Assembly: GCA_050250665.1 (NCBI GenBank)
Contig: JBFWOF010000005.1
Coordinates: forward strand, 83,173 to 147,172
Reading direction: 5' to 3'
DNA length: 64,000 bases
Origin: JADKFD01 sp050250665
Lineage (GTDB): Bacteria; Pseudomonadota; Gammaproteobacteria; Xanthomonadales; SZUA-5
Shown: positions 24,368-33,605 of the stretch, piece by piece
Position numbering within the stretch: the stretch's first letter is position 1
Layout of the letters: each line of letters begins with the position of its first letter
Made by a program: the position numbers and the translations under genes
The notes under the pieces: model-generated
Told to the model about the DNA's origin: nothing
The model's input: the letters and a program-made list of their open reading frames with translations, nothing else
Database searches by the model: none

Positions 24368-25305
24368 CACTCGATCTCGGCGCGAACGCGGCGCACGCCG
24401 TCGCGGAGACGACTCAGCACCTGGGAAGTGGCTTCGTCGATATCGTCAAAGCGCTCGGTTCTGGAATAGGCCTGAAGCGCCGCGCTGGCGGCAGGATCCT
24501 TGTGGGCTTCCAGCAGAATCTCGCGCAGCCGCGACTGGATGGCCGGATCCAGCCCTGGACGCACCAGTTCCAGTGCTCTGGGGAAACTGGCGCTCTCGTA
24601 AAACACGTCCAGGTCGGCGAACACGGCCGGCTGCTCGCGCTGCAGCTGTAGCCAATCCTGATTGCTGAAGACTGCGGCATCGACGAGACCCTTGTGGACC
24701 CAAGTGATCAGATTGCTCTCCGATCGGGAGAAGACGTATCCGATGAACTCCGGCGGTGGCCGCTCCAGCGGCGAGGCCTGGATGGCCAGAGGCAGACCGA
24801 GGTCGAGCAAAATGGCCGCAGGTGCCAGATAGGCACTGGTGGACAGGGGATGCTGGAAACCGAGCGCCTTGCCGCGCAGATCCGAGAGGCTGCCGATGCC
24901 GCGGTCTCTGCGGGCGAAGAACACGCTGTGGTAATCAAACTGCCCGCCGCGGCTGGCACGCAGGAAGACTTTGGCATCGGCGCGCTCCTGAAAGCCCAGT
25001 GCCGCACCCGAGGTTTCACTGATCCAGTCGACCTTGCCCTGACGCAGGTAGCTGACCATCTGCTGGGCATCGCGCGCCATCAACACCCGACCTTCGCGGA
25101 TGCCGACATCCCCCATGCGTGCCACGACATAGTCAAGCAGCGGCTTCAGCTGTTCGTAGTGGGCCTTGGGATCATCGCTGACCCGGCCCAGCACCAGAAC
25201 CGTCTGTGGTGCCCTGTCGGCCCAGACGAGTTCGCTGCGCAGAGCCAGCAAGGACCATGCACACAGCACCAGGAGTTTGGCCAGATTCAAGCTGCGCATG
25301 CCCAT
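24367..25305 (-). CDS. PhnD-like phosphate/phosphonate-type substrate-binding protein
   Basis: 312 aa with a hydrophobic signal peptide (residues 6 to about 30, ending VWA). The fold segments match the periplasmic PhnD/phosphite-binding family: KPLLDYVVARM, LRQGKVDWISETSGAALGF, SVFFARRDRGIGSLSDLRGK and FQHPLSTSAYLAPA. No ABC permease or ATPase gene is next to it. The downstream gene is a membrane GGDEF-EAL protein with an overlapping start. The binding protein is therefore probably a sensor subunit and not a transporter part. The open frame upstream to 25581 overlaps the end of the FG-GAP gene, and ATG 25305 is preferred (25299 is possible). Ligand is unknown. Confidence 0.8.
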   Translation of the reverse strand: MGMRSLNLAKLLVLCAWSLLALRSELVWADRAPQTVLVLGRVSDDPKAHYEQLKPLLDYVVARMGDVGIREGRVLMARDAQQMVSYLRQGKVDWISETSGAALGFQERADAKVFLRASRGGQFDYHSVFFARRDRGIGSLSDLRGKALGFQHPLSTSAYLAPAAILLDLGLPLAIQASPLERPPPEFIGYVFSRSESNLITWVHKGLVDAAVFSNQDWLQLQREQPAVFADLDVFYESASFPRALELVRPGLDPAIQSRLREILLEAHKDPAASAALQAYSRTERFDDIDEATSQVLSRLRDGVRRVRAEIE

Positions 25306-25373
25306 GCGTAGTGGCGGACGACGATCCAGTATAGGCCTGAAGATCGATGCCGACGGAGGGTCTCCCGCTGGGT

Positions 25374-27821
25374 TCAGAAAGACCCTGTCGGGGTCACGGA
25401 CTCGAACCCGTCGCCGAAGAGCTGGTCCACGGTCTGGACATAGGCCGTGCCTTCGAGTGGATTGTCGACGCCGCGACCGGGCGCGCCGACCAGCACGGAA
25501 GCGCCATCCATTGCCACCGCCCGCCCGAATCCGTCGCCGGCAGCCCCGCCCGCGGCGAGCCACTGCTGTGCCTCGCTCCATCCGTTCGGCCCGCGACGGA
25601 ACAGTCGCACTGCGCCCTGATTGGCCGCACTGCCGACGTCAAAACCGCTGCCGCCCAATACGGCCAGATCACCGTCGATAGCCACCGAGATACCCAGGCC
25701 CTCACCTGATTGCGGCAGCGCCGCCAGCAGGGCGCCGTCGTACACCAGATCGGGCAGCCGGTAGACATAGGCGGCGCCCTGCGAGGCGTTGCGATCCTGG
25801 AAGGCTCCGACGAGCACCCGTTCGCCATCAGCCGAGATCGAAAATCCGAAGGCCGCGTTGGCTTTTGGCACCGGCGCCTGGGTTCCGGCGATTGAGACCC
25901 AGCTGCTGCCGCTGCGGGCGAAGACGAACACTCCGCCTGCCGACAGCGGCCCCGGGGTCTTGGTAAATCCCGGCGCACCGACGATGGCTCGATCATCAGC
26001 CAGGGCAACGCTGGCGCCGAAATAGGCGGAGCTTACGGGTTCCGGCAGATCCAGGCCCGCCTCCTGCTGCCAGCCCGCCGGGTTGCGTCGGAAGACGTAG
26101 GCCTTACCCTGGTCGGTCAAGGGGACTCTGGCCCCACGTGCACCTACCAATACGACTTCCCCTTTGATGGCAACGGCGAAACCGAACAGGTCACGCGCAC
26201 GACCATCGTTGGCGGTCAACTTGGTGTCAAACAACCAGTCCCCGCCCTCGCGTCTGAACACATAGGCCGAACCTTGATCCACGTTGTCGCCGATGACATC
26301 CCAGTAGGCGCCGATCACCGCATAGTCGCCGTCGATGGCCACGGAAATGCCGAAGCGGTCCTCGATGGCGGCATCCGGCGCATCGAGGCGACCGCCGTAG
26401 CTCCATTGCGAGCCACTGCGCTCGAACCAATGCACCGCACCCGCCTCGGCCCCGGCATCGGTTTGCTCCAGGTAGGCACCGACCATGGCGACATCGCCGT
26501 TCACGGCCACCGCGGTGCCGTAGCGATCAAACATGGCGCCATCGCCGCTGTCGAGTCGGCCAGCGGACGTGACCGCGGCGCCCTGAGTCAGGTACCAGTG
26601 CACAGCGCCCTGGCCGCGATTGGGTCCGACCCGATCCAGATCGGCCCCGATCAGTGCGCCATCGGCAGTCAATGCCAGAGCCGAGCCAAAACGGTTGGAA
26701 AGGCCGCCATTGGCGATGTCCAGCTGCGCGATTTCGGCGAGCGTCTGTCCGTTACGCTGGTAGACGCTGACCACTCCCTCCCCAGACAGGGCTGCGCCGG
26801 CCGAAATCAGCGCCCGGGTTTCATCCAGACTGACGGCACTGCCAAATCGATCCGCAGGCAGCCCGCCTGGTCGGGTCAGAACCGCCAACTGCTGGGCGCC
26901 GCCAGCTATGCGCAGCAGCCTGACTTCACCCGACCCGGCACCGGGCGTTCCTATCAGCGCCAGGCCCCGACTGGCAGCAATCGCGGCGCCAAGTTGATCG
27001 CCGGTTCTCGCGGTCAAGGGCAGCCGCGCCAGTGCCGTCCAGGCATTGCCCGACAGTTCGCTGCGGTAGACGGCACCGCTGCCGTCGGCATCAGGGGCAC
27101 CGATCAGCAGCACGCCGTCAGCCATCGCCACGGCTGTGCCGAAGCGGGCGGCTACTGGACTGTCAGGTGCCGACATGCTCTGCTCGAACTGGTACTGCCC
27201 GTTGCCATCGCGTCGATACAGGTCGACCCGGCCCGAGCCCGCTCGCGGCGCACCGACAGCCAGTCGGTCCTGCCACACGGCGATGGCGGCACCGAAGCGT
27301 TGATCAACCTCCACCACCGGCGGCGAGATCAACTGACGCAGCAGATAGCCTTGTGCGGATCTGCCATAAACAAAGATGCTGCCGGCTTCCTGTGCCTGAG
27401 CAACCCGTCGGCGTGGTGAGCCGATCACCAGAAAATTCTCGGCCATGCCCAGCGCCGCGCCAAAATTGTCTCCGTCCTCGCCTGTGGGCTGCGGACTCAG
27501 CTTCTGGCTCTGCACCCAGCCGGCGCCGGAACGCTCGTACACGTAGGCCGAGCCCTGACCAATACCGAAGGTGGCTCCAGGCGCTGCAATGGAATCGCCG
27601 TAAGCACCGATCACGGCCACATTGCCGTCGACCGCGACAGCGATGCCAAAACTGTCGCCCGACGCACCGTCGCCAGTGACCGGCGGCGGCAGTTCGGTTT
27701 CGACCAATGCGACCGGCTGCGCCGGCAGAACACTGCAGACCAGCAGGCTTGCAGCCAGCAAGGGCAACCAGCGCCGCCAACCAGCCCGGTTTCCATCGCA
27801 TCCGATACTCATCCCAGTCAT
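25374..27821 (-). CDS. Secreted FG-GAP/beta-propeller protein
   Basis: 815 aa. A signal peptide (residues about 10-35) is followed by at least a dozen FG-GAP-like repeats of about 55 residues. The repeats have the form GDxFGxAVAVDGDVAVIGA...GSAYVYER, each with Asp residues that often bind calcium in integrin-type propellers. The number of repeats suggests two seven-bladed propellers. The C-terminus reads QLFGDGFESVTPTGSF; the LFGDGFES element matches LFADGFEG in the BNR protein of this window. No catalytic motif is seen. Likely exported; role unknown. ATG 27821 is chosen because it sits just before the signal sequence. Confidence 0.85.
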   Translation of the reverse strand: MTGMSIGCDGNRAGWRRWLPLLAASLLVCSVLPAQPVALVETELPPPVTGDGASGDSFGIAVAVDGNVAVIGAYGDSIAAPGATFGIGQGSAYVYERSGAGWVQSQKLSPQPTGEDGDNFGAALGMAENFLVIGSPRRRVAQAQEAGSIFVYGRSAQGYLLRQLISPPVVEVDQRFGAAIAVWQDRLAVGAPRAGSGRVDLYRRDGNGQYQFEQSMSAPDSPVAARFGTAVAMADGVLLIGAPDADGSGAVYRSELSGNAWTALARLPLTARTGDQLGAAIAASRGLALIGTPGAGSGEVRLLRIAGGAQQLAVLTRPGGLPADRFGSAVSLDETRALISAGAALSGEGVVSVYQRNGQTLAEIAQLDIANGGLSNRFGSALALTADGALIGADLDRVGPNRGQGAVHWYLTQGAAVTSAGRLDSGDGAMFDRYGTAVAVNGDVAMVGAYLEQTDAGAEAGAVHWFERSGSQWSYGGRLDAPDAAIEDRFGISVAIDGDYAVIGAYWDVIGDNVDQGSAYVFRREGGDWLFDTKLTANDGRARDLFGFAVAIKGEVVLVGARGARVPLTDQGKAYVFRRNPAGWQQEAGLDLPEPVSSAYFGASVALADDRAIVGAPGFTKTPGPLSAGGVFVFARSGSSWVSIAGTQAPVPKANAAFGFSISADGERVLVGAFQDRNASQGAAYVYRLPDLVYDGALLAALPQSGEGLGISVAIDGDLAVLGGSGFDVGSAANQGAVRLFRRGPNGWSEAQQWLAAGGAAGDGFGRAVAMDGASVLVGAPGRGVDNPLEGTAYVQTVDQLFGDGFESVTPTGSF

Positions 27822-28068
27822 GAATTCGCCTGCGCCTCGGTCTGACGTCCTGCACTGCGGCGGAGGATCGCACGCCGGCAAACAAAAGCGCGTGCATCCG
27901 GGACGATCGCCAGCTCAGAGCTTCAGCCAGCCTGCACAAGCGTGCCGGCGATCCTCACACCGGCGCGATTCAGCGCCACACCCATGCCAGGCCCAGGCGG
28001 GGCGACCATGAGATTTTGCCCGCAGACGCGTAGCATCGCGGACCCAAGCAGCCGCAGGACACGCCCTC

Positions 28069-29331
28069 TTGAGCCAGAATCCATCCCATCTGGACGCCGT
28101 CGACCCGCTGCAGGGCTTCCGGGCCGAGTTCGCCGTGCCTTCGATGGCGGGGCGCGAAATCGCCTATTTCTGCGGCAATTCGCTGGGATTGATGCCGCGC
28201 GCGACGCCGGCGGCCTTGAGTCGGGTGACCGAGCAGTGGCAGACCCAGGCGGTCGAAGCCCATTTCACCGATGACGACGCCTGGATGAACTACCACGAGC
28301 TGGTGCGCGACGGGCTGGCCCTGATCGCCGGTGCCAAGCCCATCGAAGTGGTGGCGATGAACACGCTGACCACCAATCTGCATCTGATGATGGTCAGTTT
28401 CTATCGACCCACCCCGCAGCGCCGCAAGATACTCATCGAGGCACGGGCCTTCCCCTCCGATCGTCATGCTGTGGCTTCGCAGATTGCCTTTCACGGCGGC
28501 GATCCGGCCGCGGACCTGATCGAACTGGCGCCGCTGCCCGGAGCCAGCACGATCGACCTGGCGCAGATCGAGGCGATTCTGGAGCGCGAAGGCGAGCGTA
28601 TCGCGCTGATCCTGTGGCCAGGCGTGCAGTACGCGAGCGGGCAGCGCTTCGACCTGCAGCGCATTGCTGCGTTGGGCCGACGCTTCGGCTGTGCAGTGGG
28701 CTTTGATCTGGCCCACGCCATCGGTAACGTGCCGGTCGATCTGCACGACAGCGGCGCCGACTTCGCGGTCTGGTGCAGCTACAAGTACCTCAATTCGGGT
28801 CCGGGGGCGATTGCCGGCTGCTTCGTCCATGAAAGGCATGCCAACGAACATCTACCGCGTTTTGCCGGCTGGTGGGGTCATCAGGCCGCCACCCGCTTCC
28901 GCATGGGGCCGGAGTTCGTGCCAACCCCAGGCGCCGATGGTTGGCAGTTGTCGAATCCCTCGATTCTGTCGCTGGCGCCCTTGCGCGTGTCGCTGGCCCA
29001 GTTCCAGCGCGCCGGCCTGCCTGCCCTGCGTGACAAGTCCATCGCCCTCACCGGCTGGTTGGCGGAAAATCTGATCACCCGCCTGGGTGATCACCTCGAC
29101 ATCCTGACGCCCAGTGACCCCGAACAACGTGGCTGTCAGCTCTCGATCCGGGTGCGCGCCGGACGTCAGGCCGGTCGCGATGCCTTCGAATTCCTGGCAG
29201 CGGCCGGCATCCTCTGCGACTGGCGCGAACCCGACGTGATCCGGGCCTCGCCGGTCCCACTCTACAACCGCTTCAGCGACTGCCAGCGACTGGTCGATGC
29301 GCTGGACGAGTTCTTTCGGAGTCAGCCATGA
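28069..29331 (+). CDS. kynU: Kynureninase
   Basis: PLP enzyme that cleaves kynurenine or 3-hydroxykynurenine to (3-hydroxy)anthranilate and alanine (tryptophan degradation, cytoplasm). 420 aa. Conserved blocks: FCGNSLGLMPRATPAAL, HFTDDDAWMNYHELV, NTLTTNLHLMM, GVQYASGQRFDL, FDLAHAIGNVPVDLHD, and the PLP lysine in WCSYKYLNSGPGA. It starts at TTG (28069) with an AGGA box 11 bases before it; I saw no better start. Its end overlaps kmo (ATGA). A tryptophan dioxygenase gene is not in the window. Confidence 0.93.
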   Translation: MSQNPSHLDAVDPLQGFRAEFAVPSMAGREIAYFCGNSLGLMPRATPAALSRVTEQWQTQAVEAHFTDDDAWMNYHELVRDGLALIAGAKPIEVVAMNTLTTNLHLMMVSFYRPTPQRRKILIEARAFPSDRHAVASQIAFHGGDPAADLIELAPLPGASTIDLAQIEAILEREGERIALILWPGVQYASGQRFDLQRIAALGRRFGCAVGFDLAHAIGNVPVDLHDSGADFAVWCSYKYLNSGPGAIAGCFVHERHANEHLPRFAGWWGHQAATRFRMGPEFVPTPGADGWQLSNPSILSLAPLRVSLAQFQRAGLPALRDKSIALTGWLAENLITRLGDHLDILTPSDPEQRGCQLSIRVRAGRQAGRDAFEFLAAAGILCDWREPDVIRASPVPLYNRFSDCQRLVDALDEFFRSQP

Positions 29332-30701
29332 AGACCAGCGCAGCTCCCATACTGATTGCCGGCGCCGGTCTGGCCGGCGCTCTGCTGGCGGCACAACTTG
29401 CCGAGCAGGGACATCGGGTAACCCTGGTCGAACGCCGCGGCGACATGCGCCGCGAGCAGATTGCCGTTGGCCGATCGATCAATCTGGCCCTGGCCGAGCG
29501 CGGCTGGGAGGGCCTGCGCAGGGCGGGCGCCGTGGAACTGGTGCGCAGCTACGCCCTGCCGATGCGCGGCCGCATGGTTCATGGCCGCGACGGCGAATGT
29601 CAGTTCCAGGTTTATGGACTCAAGCCGAATGAGGTCATCTGGTCAGTCCACCGCGGCCGTTTGAACCAGACGCTGATCGATGTGGCAGCGGATGCCGGCG
29701 CCACGCTGCGCTTCAATGCGCGACTGGACGGCGTGGACTTCGACGGCCGCCGGGCACACTTCGTCGATGAACTCGACGGCAGCGAGTTCGACCTCGAGTT
29801 CGCCGTCCTGATCGGCGCCGACGGCGCCGGCTCTGCCGTACGCGCCGCGATGGAGGCCGAGCAGCCGCTGGGTCAACGCACCGATTTCCTCGATCACGGC
29901 TACAAGGAGCTGACCATTCCGCCCCGGGCGGATGGCAGTCCGGCGATGGATGTGGAATCGCTGCATATCTGGCCGCGTGGCAGCTACATGCTGATTGCAC
30001 TGCCCAACCCCGATGCCACCTTCACCGCCACGCTGTTCCTGCCCAATGAAGGCGAGTGCAGCTTTGCCCGATTCGCCGATGTCGGCGCCGCGCGCCGATT
30101 CTTCGAGACCGAGTTCGCCGATGCCCTGGCGCTGATCCCTGACTTTGACGAGCAATATCAGCGCCATCCGGTGGGCCTGCTGGGCACGCTGCGCTGCCCG
30201 CACTGGCATCGCGGCGATCGCGCCTTGCTGATCGGCGACGCCGCCCACGCCATCGTGCCCTTCCACGGCCAGGGCATGAACTGTGCCTTCGAGGACTGTG
30301 TGGCGCTGCAGGACCTGATTGCCGAATGCACCGATCAGGGTCAGACCCGCTGGCCTGAAGTGTTCGAACGCTTCGACGCCGAACGCCGTCCCAATGCCCA
30401 CGCCATCGCCGAGATGGCGCTGGAGAATTACCTGGAAATGCGCGACGCCGTGGCGGATCCGCGTTATCAGCTGCGCCGCCAGCTGGAGCTGGAACTGGCG
30501 CGGCGGGTGCCGGATCGCTTCATGCCGCGCTACAGCATGGTCATGTTCAGCAGCGTGCCCTATGCCGTTGCGCGCGAGCGCGGCGAACAACAGCTCGAAC
30601 TGCTGAAGGAACTCACCGCCGGCAAGGACCGCTTCGACGAGATCGACCTCGAGGCCGCCGTCGACCACGTGCACGAACGCATGACGCCACTGCCCGCATG
30701 A
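29328..30701 (+). CDS. kmo: Kynurenine 3-monooxygenase
   Basis: FAD-dependent hydroxylase producing 3-hydroxykynurenine with NADPH and O2. 457 aa. The N-terminal dinucleotide motif is IAGAGLAGALLAAQLAEQG, then GRSINLALAERGW; the second FAD motif is GDAAHAIVPFHGQGMNCAFE. The C-terminal region (MPRYSMVMFSSVPYA) is typical of KMO. It overlaps kynU at ATGA and trmJ at ATGA, so the three are one operon. With kynU it gives 3-hydroxyanthranilate, which in other bacteria feeds either NAD synthesis or aromatic breakdown; the next enzyme is outside the window. Confidence 0.94.
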   Translation: MKTSAAPILIAGAGLAGALLAAQLAEQGHRVTLVERRGDMRREQIAVGRSINLALAERGWEGLRRAGAVELVRSYALPMRGRMVHGRDGECQFQVYGLKPNEVIWSVHRGRLNQTLIDVAADAGATLRFNARLDGVDFDGRRAHFVDELDGSEFDLEFAVLIGADGAGSAVRAAMEAEQPLGQRTDFLDHGYKELTIPPRADGSPAMDVESLHIWPRGSYMLIALPNPDATFTATLFLPNEGECSFARFADVGAARRFFETEFADALALIPDFDEQYQRHPVGLLGTLRCPHWHRGDRALLIGDAAHAIVPFHGQGMNCAFEDCVALQDLIAECTDQGQTRWPEVFERFDAERRPNAHAIAEMALENYLEMRDAVADPRYQLRRQLELELARRVPDRFMPRYSMVMFSSVPYAVARERGEQQLELLKELTAGKDRFDEIDLEAAVDHVHERMTPLPA

Positions 30702-31477
30702 GCGAAACCGCCGTTCCCGTCCTCAGCGCTGAAGCACTGCTGCAGCCCATCGCCAGCGTGCTGATGCAAACCTCGCATCCCGGCAACATCGGCTCTGCCG
30801 CTCGCGCCCTCAAGACCATGGGCCTGTCACAGCTGCGACTGGTGGCGCCGCTGCGCTTTCCCGACCCCGAAGCCAATGCGCTGGCCTCCGGTGCCGAAGA
30901 CATCCTCGACCACGCCCAGCAATTCGAAACGCTCAACGACGCCCTCGCCGATGCTCGTATGGTCTTCGGCAGCAGTGATCGTGTACGCGGCATCCGCATG
31001 CTCGAAATCGAACCGAGGGAATTCGCCCGGCATGCGCTGGACGCCGCTGCCGTGGGTCCGGTCGCCGTGCTCTACGGCACCGAACGCACCGGGCTGACCA
31101 ACGAGGAACTCGAGCTCTGCCAGTATCTGGTGACCATTCCCGCCAACCCGCACTACAGCTCACTGAATCTGGCCAGTGCGGTGCAGGTACTGTCCTACGA
31201 GTTGCGCATCGAGGCCCTCAGCCGCAGCGGCCGTGAGCCCGCAGACGCCCTTCACGTGCCAGCCCCGAACGAACAGCTGGAACGCTATTTCGTGCACCTC
31301 GAACAGGTGCTGGAACTGGTCGGGTTCTTCGGCGACCGCTCCTCGACCAAGATCATGCGCCGTTTGCGCCGACTCTATCAGCGCAGCATGCCCGACGAAC
31401 GCGAACTGCAGATCCTGCGCGGCATCCTGACCGAAACCGAAGTCACCATCCGCGGGCGCAAACGCCGCGAGCCGTAG
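30698..31477 (+). CDS. trmJ: tRNA (cytidine/uridine-2'-O-)-methyltransferase TrmJ
   Basis: 259 aa, SPOUT-class. Methylates position 32 of some tRNAs with SAM. Key blocks: the N-terminal LMQTSHPGNIGSAARALKTM, VLYGTERTGLTNEE, and the knot strand IPANPHYSSLNLASAVQVL. The C-terminal helical part (residues about 180-255) matches the family length. It overlaps kmo by four bases (ATGA), so it is co-transcribed with kynurenine genes although it has no metabolic link to them. Confidence 0.9.
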   Translation: MSETAVPVLSAEALLQPIASVLMQTSHPGNIGSAARALKTMGLSQLRLVAPLRFPDPEANALASGAEDILDHAQQFETLNDALADARMVFGSSDRVRGIRMLEIEPREFARHALDAAAVGPVAVLYGTERTGLTNEELELCQYLVTIPANPHYSSLNLASAVQVLSYELRIEALSRSGREPADALHVPAPNEQLERYFVHLEQVLELVGFFGDRSSTKIMRRLRRLYQRSMPDERELQILRGILTETEVTIRGRKRREP

Positions 31478-31498
31478 CCCCCCCCCGGGATCGCCCCT

Positions 31499-31762
31499 GG
31501 GATCGCCGAGTTGTACTCGGCCGCTCTTGGCCCGGAAAAGCGAAGATCAACAGCGCCGACTACAAGTCGGCGATCCCAGGTTCAGGTTGCCGCCGGGATC
31601 GCCGAGTTGCACTCGGCAGCTTCTGGCCCCGAAACAGCGAAGAGCCACAGCGCCGACTACAAGTCGGCGATCCCAGGTCCAGGTTGCCGCCGGGATCGCC
31701 GAGTTGCACAAGTCAGCTTCTGGCTCTGCCAAGGCGAAAGACCACAGCCTGCGCAGCAGCAT
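31499..31762. repeat. Tandem repeat of about 97 bp, 2.7 copies
   Basis: Units start at 31499, 31595 and 31692 with GGGATCGCCGAGTTG. Each carries two palindromes, GCCGAGTTGCACTCGGC and CGCCGACTACAAGTCGGCG, separated by about 40 bases. The third unit decays. The stretch between trmJ and tesB holds nothing else obvious; a TATACT (31776-31781) might be a -10 box for tesB. Confidence 0.85.
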
Positions 31763-31808
31763 CGCCGTCCCTGCCTATACTGGGCCATCCTCGACCCTGC
31801 CCTCGCCC

Positions 31809-32687
31809 ATGCCCAACGCCATCGTTGAAGAACTGATCGATTTGCTGCAACTGGAACGCCTGGAAGAAAACCTGTTCCGCGGCCAGAGCCGTGATATCGG
31901 CACCCGTTTTGTCTTTGGTGGCCAGGTACTCGGGCAGTCACTGGCCGCGGCGCAGCGCACGGTCGAGGGCCGCGATGTGCATTCGATGCATGCCTATTTC
32001 CTGCGTGCCGGTGATGTCGAGGCGCCGATCGTCTACGAGGTCGACCGCAATCGCGATGGCAAGAGCTTCAGCTCACGTCGGGTGGTGGCCATCCAGCACG
32101 GCCAGCCGATCTTCACCATGGCCGCCTCCTTCCAGGAACCGGAAGAGGGTCTGACGCACCAGATGTCGATGCCCGATGTGCCGCAGCCCGAGGATCTGGC
32201 CGAACCCGAACCGCTCAGTGCCGAAACCCTGGCCAAGATCCCGCCCAAGCTGCAGCGTTGGGTGATGAGCCGTGGCCCCTTCGAATTTCGCCATGTCTAT
32301 CCGCGCGACGAATTCAAGCGCCCCAAGCGTCCGCCGCTGCAACATGTGTGGTTCCGACTGGTCGACCGCATTCCCGACGACGCCTTGCTGCACCGGGCGC
32401 TGCTGGCCTACGCCTCGGATTTCCACCTGATCGGCACCGCCACCCTGCCCCATGGCATCAGCTACCTCCAGGGCAATGTGCAGATGGCCAGTCTGGACCA
32501 CGCCATGTGGTTTCACCGCTCGTTCCGGGTCGATGACTGGCTGCTGTATTCCTGCGACAGTCCCACCAGTCAGGGCGCGCGTGGCCTTTCGCGCGGTTCG
32601 ATCTATGAGCGCAGCGGCCGACTGGTGGCCTCCACGGCCCAGGAAGGCCTGATCCGCTTGCTTGAAGAGAAAGCTGATTCCCCGTAA
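31809..32687 (+). CDS. tesB: Acyl-CoA thioesterase II
   Basis: 292 aa with a double hot-dog fold. Hydrolyses acyl-CoA to free acid and CoA. TesB blocks: LEENLFRGQSRDIG, VFGGQVLGQSLAAAQRTV, MHAYFLRAGD, DRNRDGKSFSSRRVVAIQHG, DFHLIGTATLPHG and SLDHAMWFHRSFR, with the Asp-Thr-Gln type active site expected (LDHAMWFH for the Asp). A longer open frame back to 31527 is repeat sequence, so ATG 31809 is the start, though no clear ribosome site is visible. Confidence 0.9.
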   Translation: MPNAIVEELIDLLQLERLEENLFRGQSRDIGTRFVFGGQVLGQSLAAAQRTVEGRDVHSMHAYFLRAGDVEAPIVYEVDRNRDGKSFSSRRVVAIQHGQPIFTMAASFQEPEEGLTHQMSMPDVPQPEDLAEPEPLSAETLAKIPPKLQRWVMSRGPFEFRHVYPRDEFKRPKRPPLQHVWFRLVDRIPDDALLHRALLAYASDFHLIGTATLPHGISYLQGNVQMASLDHAMWFHRSFRVDDWLLYSCDSPTSQGARGLSRGSIYERSGRLVASTAQEGLIRLLEEKADSP

Positions 32688-32692
32688 CGGCC

Positions 32693-33397
32693 ATGAGCGA
32701 AGACAGCATCCGCCTGTATCGCACCCACCTGCACGCCTGCGGCTATTTTCGCGACCGCCAGGCCAGCAATCATGTGCTCGACCCGGAGTCGCCGCGACTG
32801 GCCTCGGTCTACGGACAGGCGCTGGCCCAAGGCTTTCGCCGCGCTGGTGACGTGCTCTACCGCACCGCCTGCCCCGGCTGCAATGCCTGCGTACCCTATC
32901 GCATCCCGGTCTGGCAATTCGTCCCCAAACGCAGCCAGAAGCGAGTGTTGGCGCGCAACGCCGATGTTCAGGTCCTTTGGCGCAAGGCCGAGCTCACAGA
33001 CGAACATCTGGCCCTGTACCAGCGCTACCTCGGCCAGCGCCACCGCGGCGGCGGCATGGACGGCGCCGGCGCCGAGGACTTCAGTCGCTTCCTGCTGAGC
33101 GCCTGGGCCAGCACCTGGTTCATGGAGATACGGCTTGCCGGCCAGCTCATCGGCTGCGCCGTCACCGATCTCTGCGCTGATGGCGCCTCAGCCGTCTACA
33201 CCTATTTCGATCCCGATCTGTCGCCCCGATCGCTGGGGACCCTGGCCATCCTCAAGCAGATCGAACACTGCCGAATCAACGCACTGGCACACCTGTACCT
33301 CGGGTTCTGGATCCAGGGACACCCGAAGATGGACTACAAGCGCCAGTTCGCGCCCGGCCAGCAATACCTCGGCCAGCATTGGCAGCCGATCGACTAG
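32693..33397 (+). CDS. bpt: Aspartate/glutamate leucyltransferase (Bpt/Ate)
   Basis: 234 aa, N-degron transferase family. Adds leucine (bacterial Bpt) or arginine to N-terminal Asp/Glu of proteins so that ClpS/ClpAP can degrade them. Signature: YRTACPGCNACVPYRIPV with the cysteine cluster, YQRYLGQRHRGGGM, FMEIRLAGQLIGCAV and YFDPDLSPRSLGTLAIL, then FWIQGHPKMDYKRQF at the C-terminus. Five bases after tesB. Confidence 0.9.
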   Translation: MSEDSIRLYRTHLHACGYFRDRQASNHVLDPESPRLASVYGQALAQGFRRAGDVLYRTACPGCNACVPYRIPVWQFVPKRSQKRVLARNADVQVLWRKAELTDEHLALYQRYLGQRHRGGGMDGAGAEDFSRFLLSAWASTWFMEIRLAGQLIGCAVTDLCADGASAVYTYFDPDLSPRSLGTLAILKQIEHCRINALAHLYLGFWIQGHPKMDYKRQFAPGQQYLGQHWQPID

Positions 33398-33605
33398 CTC
33401 AAGCTGCTCAAGTCGATCATCACGCCTTCCCACTCGACGCGCACCCCCAACGCAAAACTGAGACTTGCATCACCCTTCCGAAGAACCCGCGGGCCCAGCC
33501 TCGCCACTTGTCCGGTCATTGCTACCTCGCGCCCGAAGCCGCTTGCCCGGCACCAGTCAAATCACTAACTTGGCGCTTATTACAAAAGGCGGATCTCGGG
33601 AAGTC

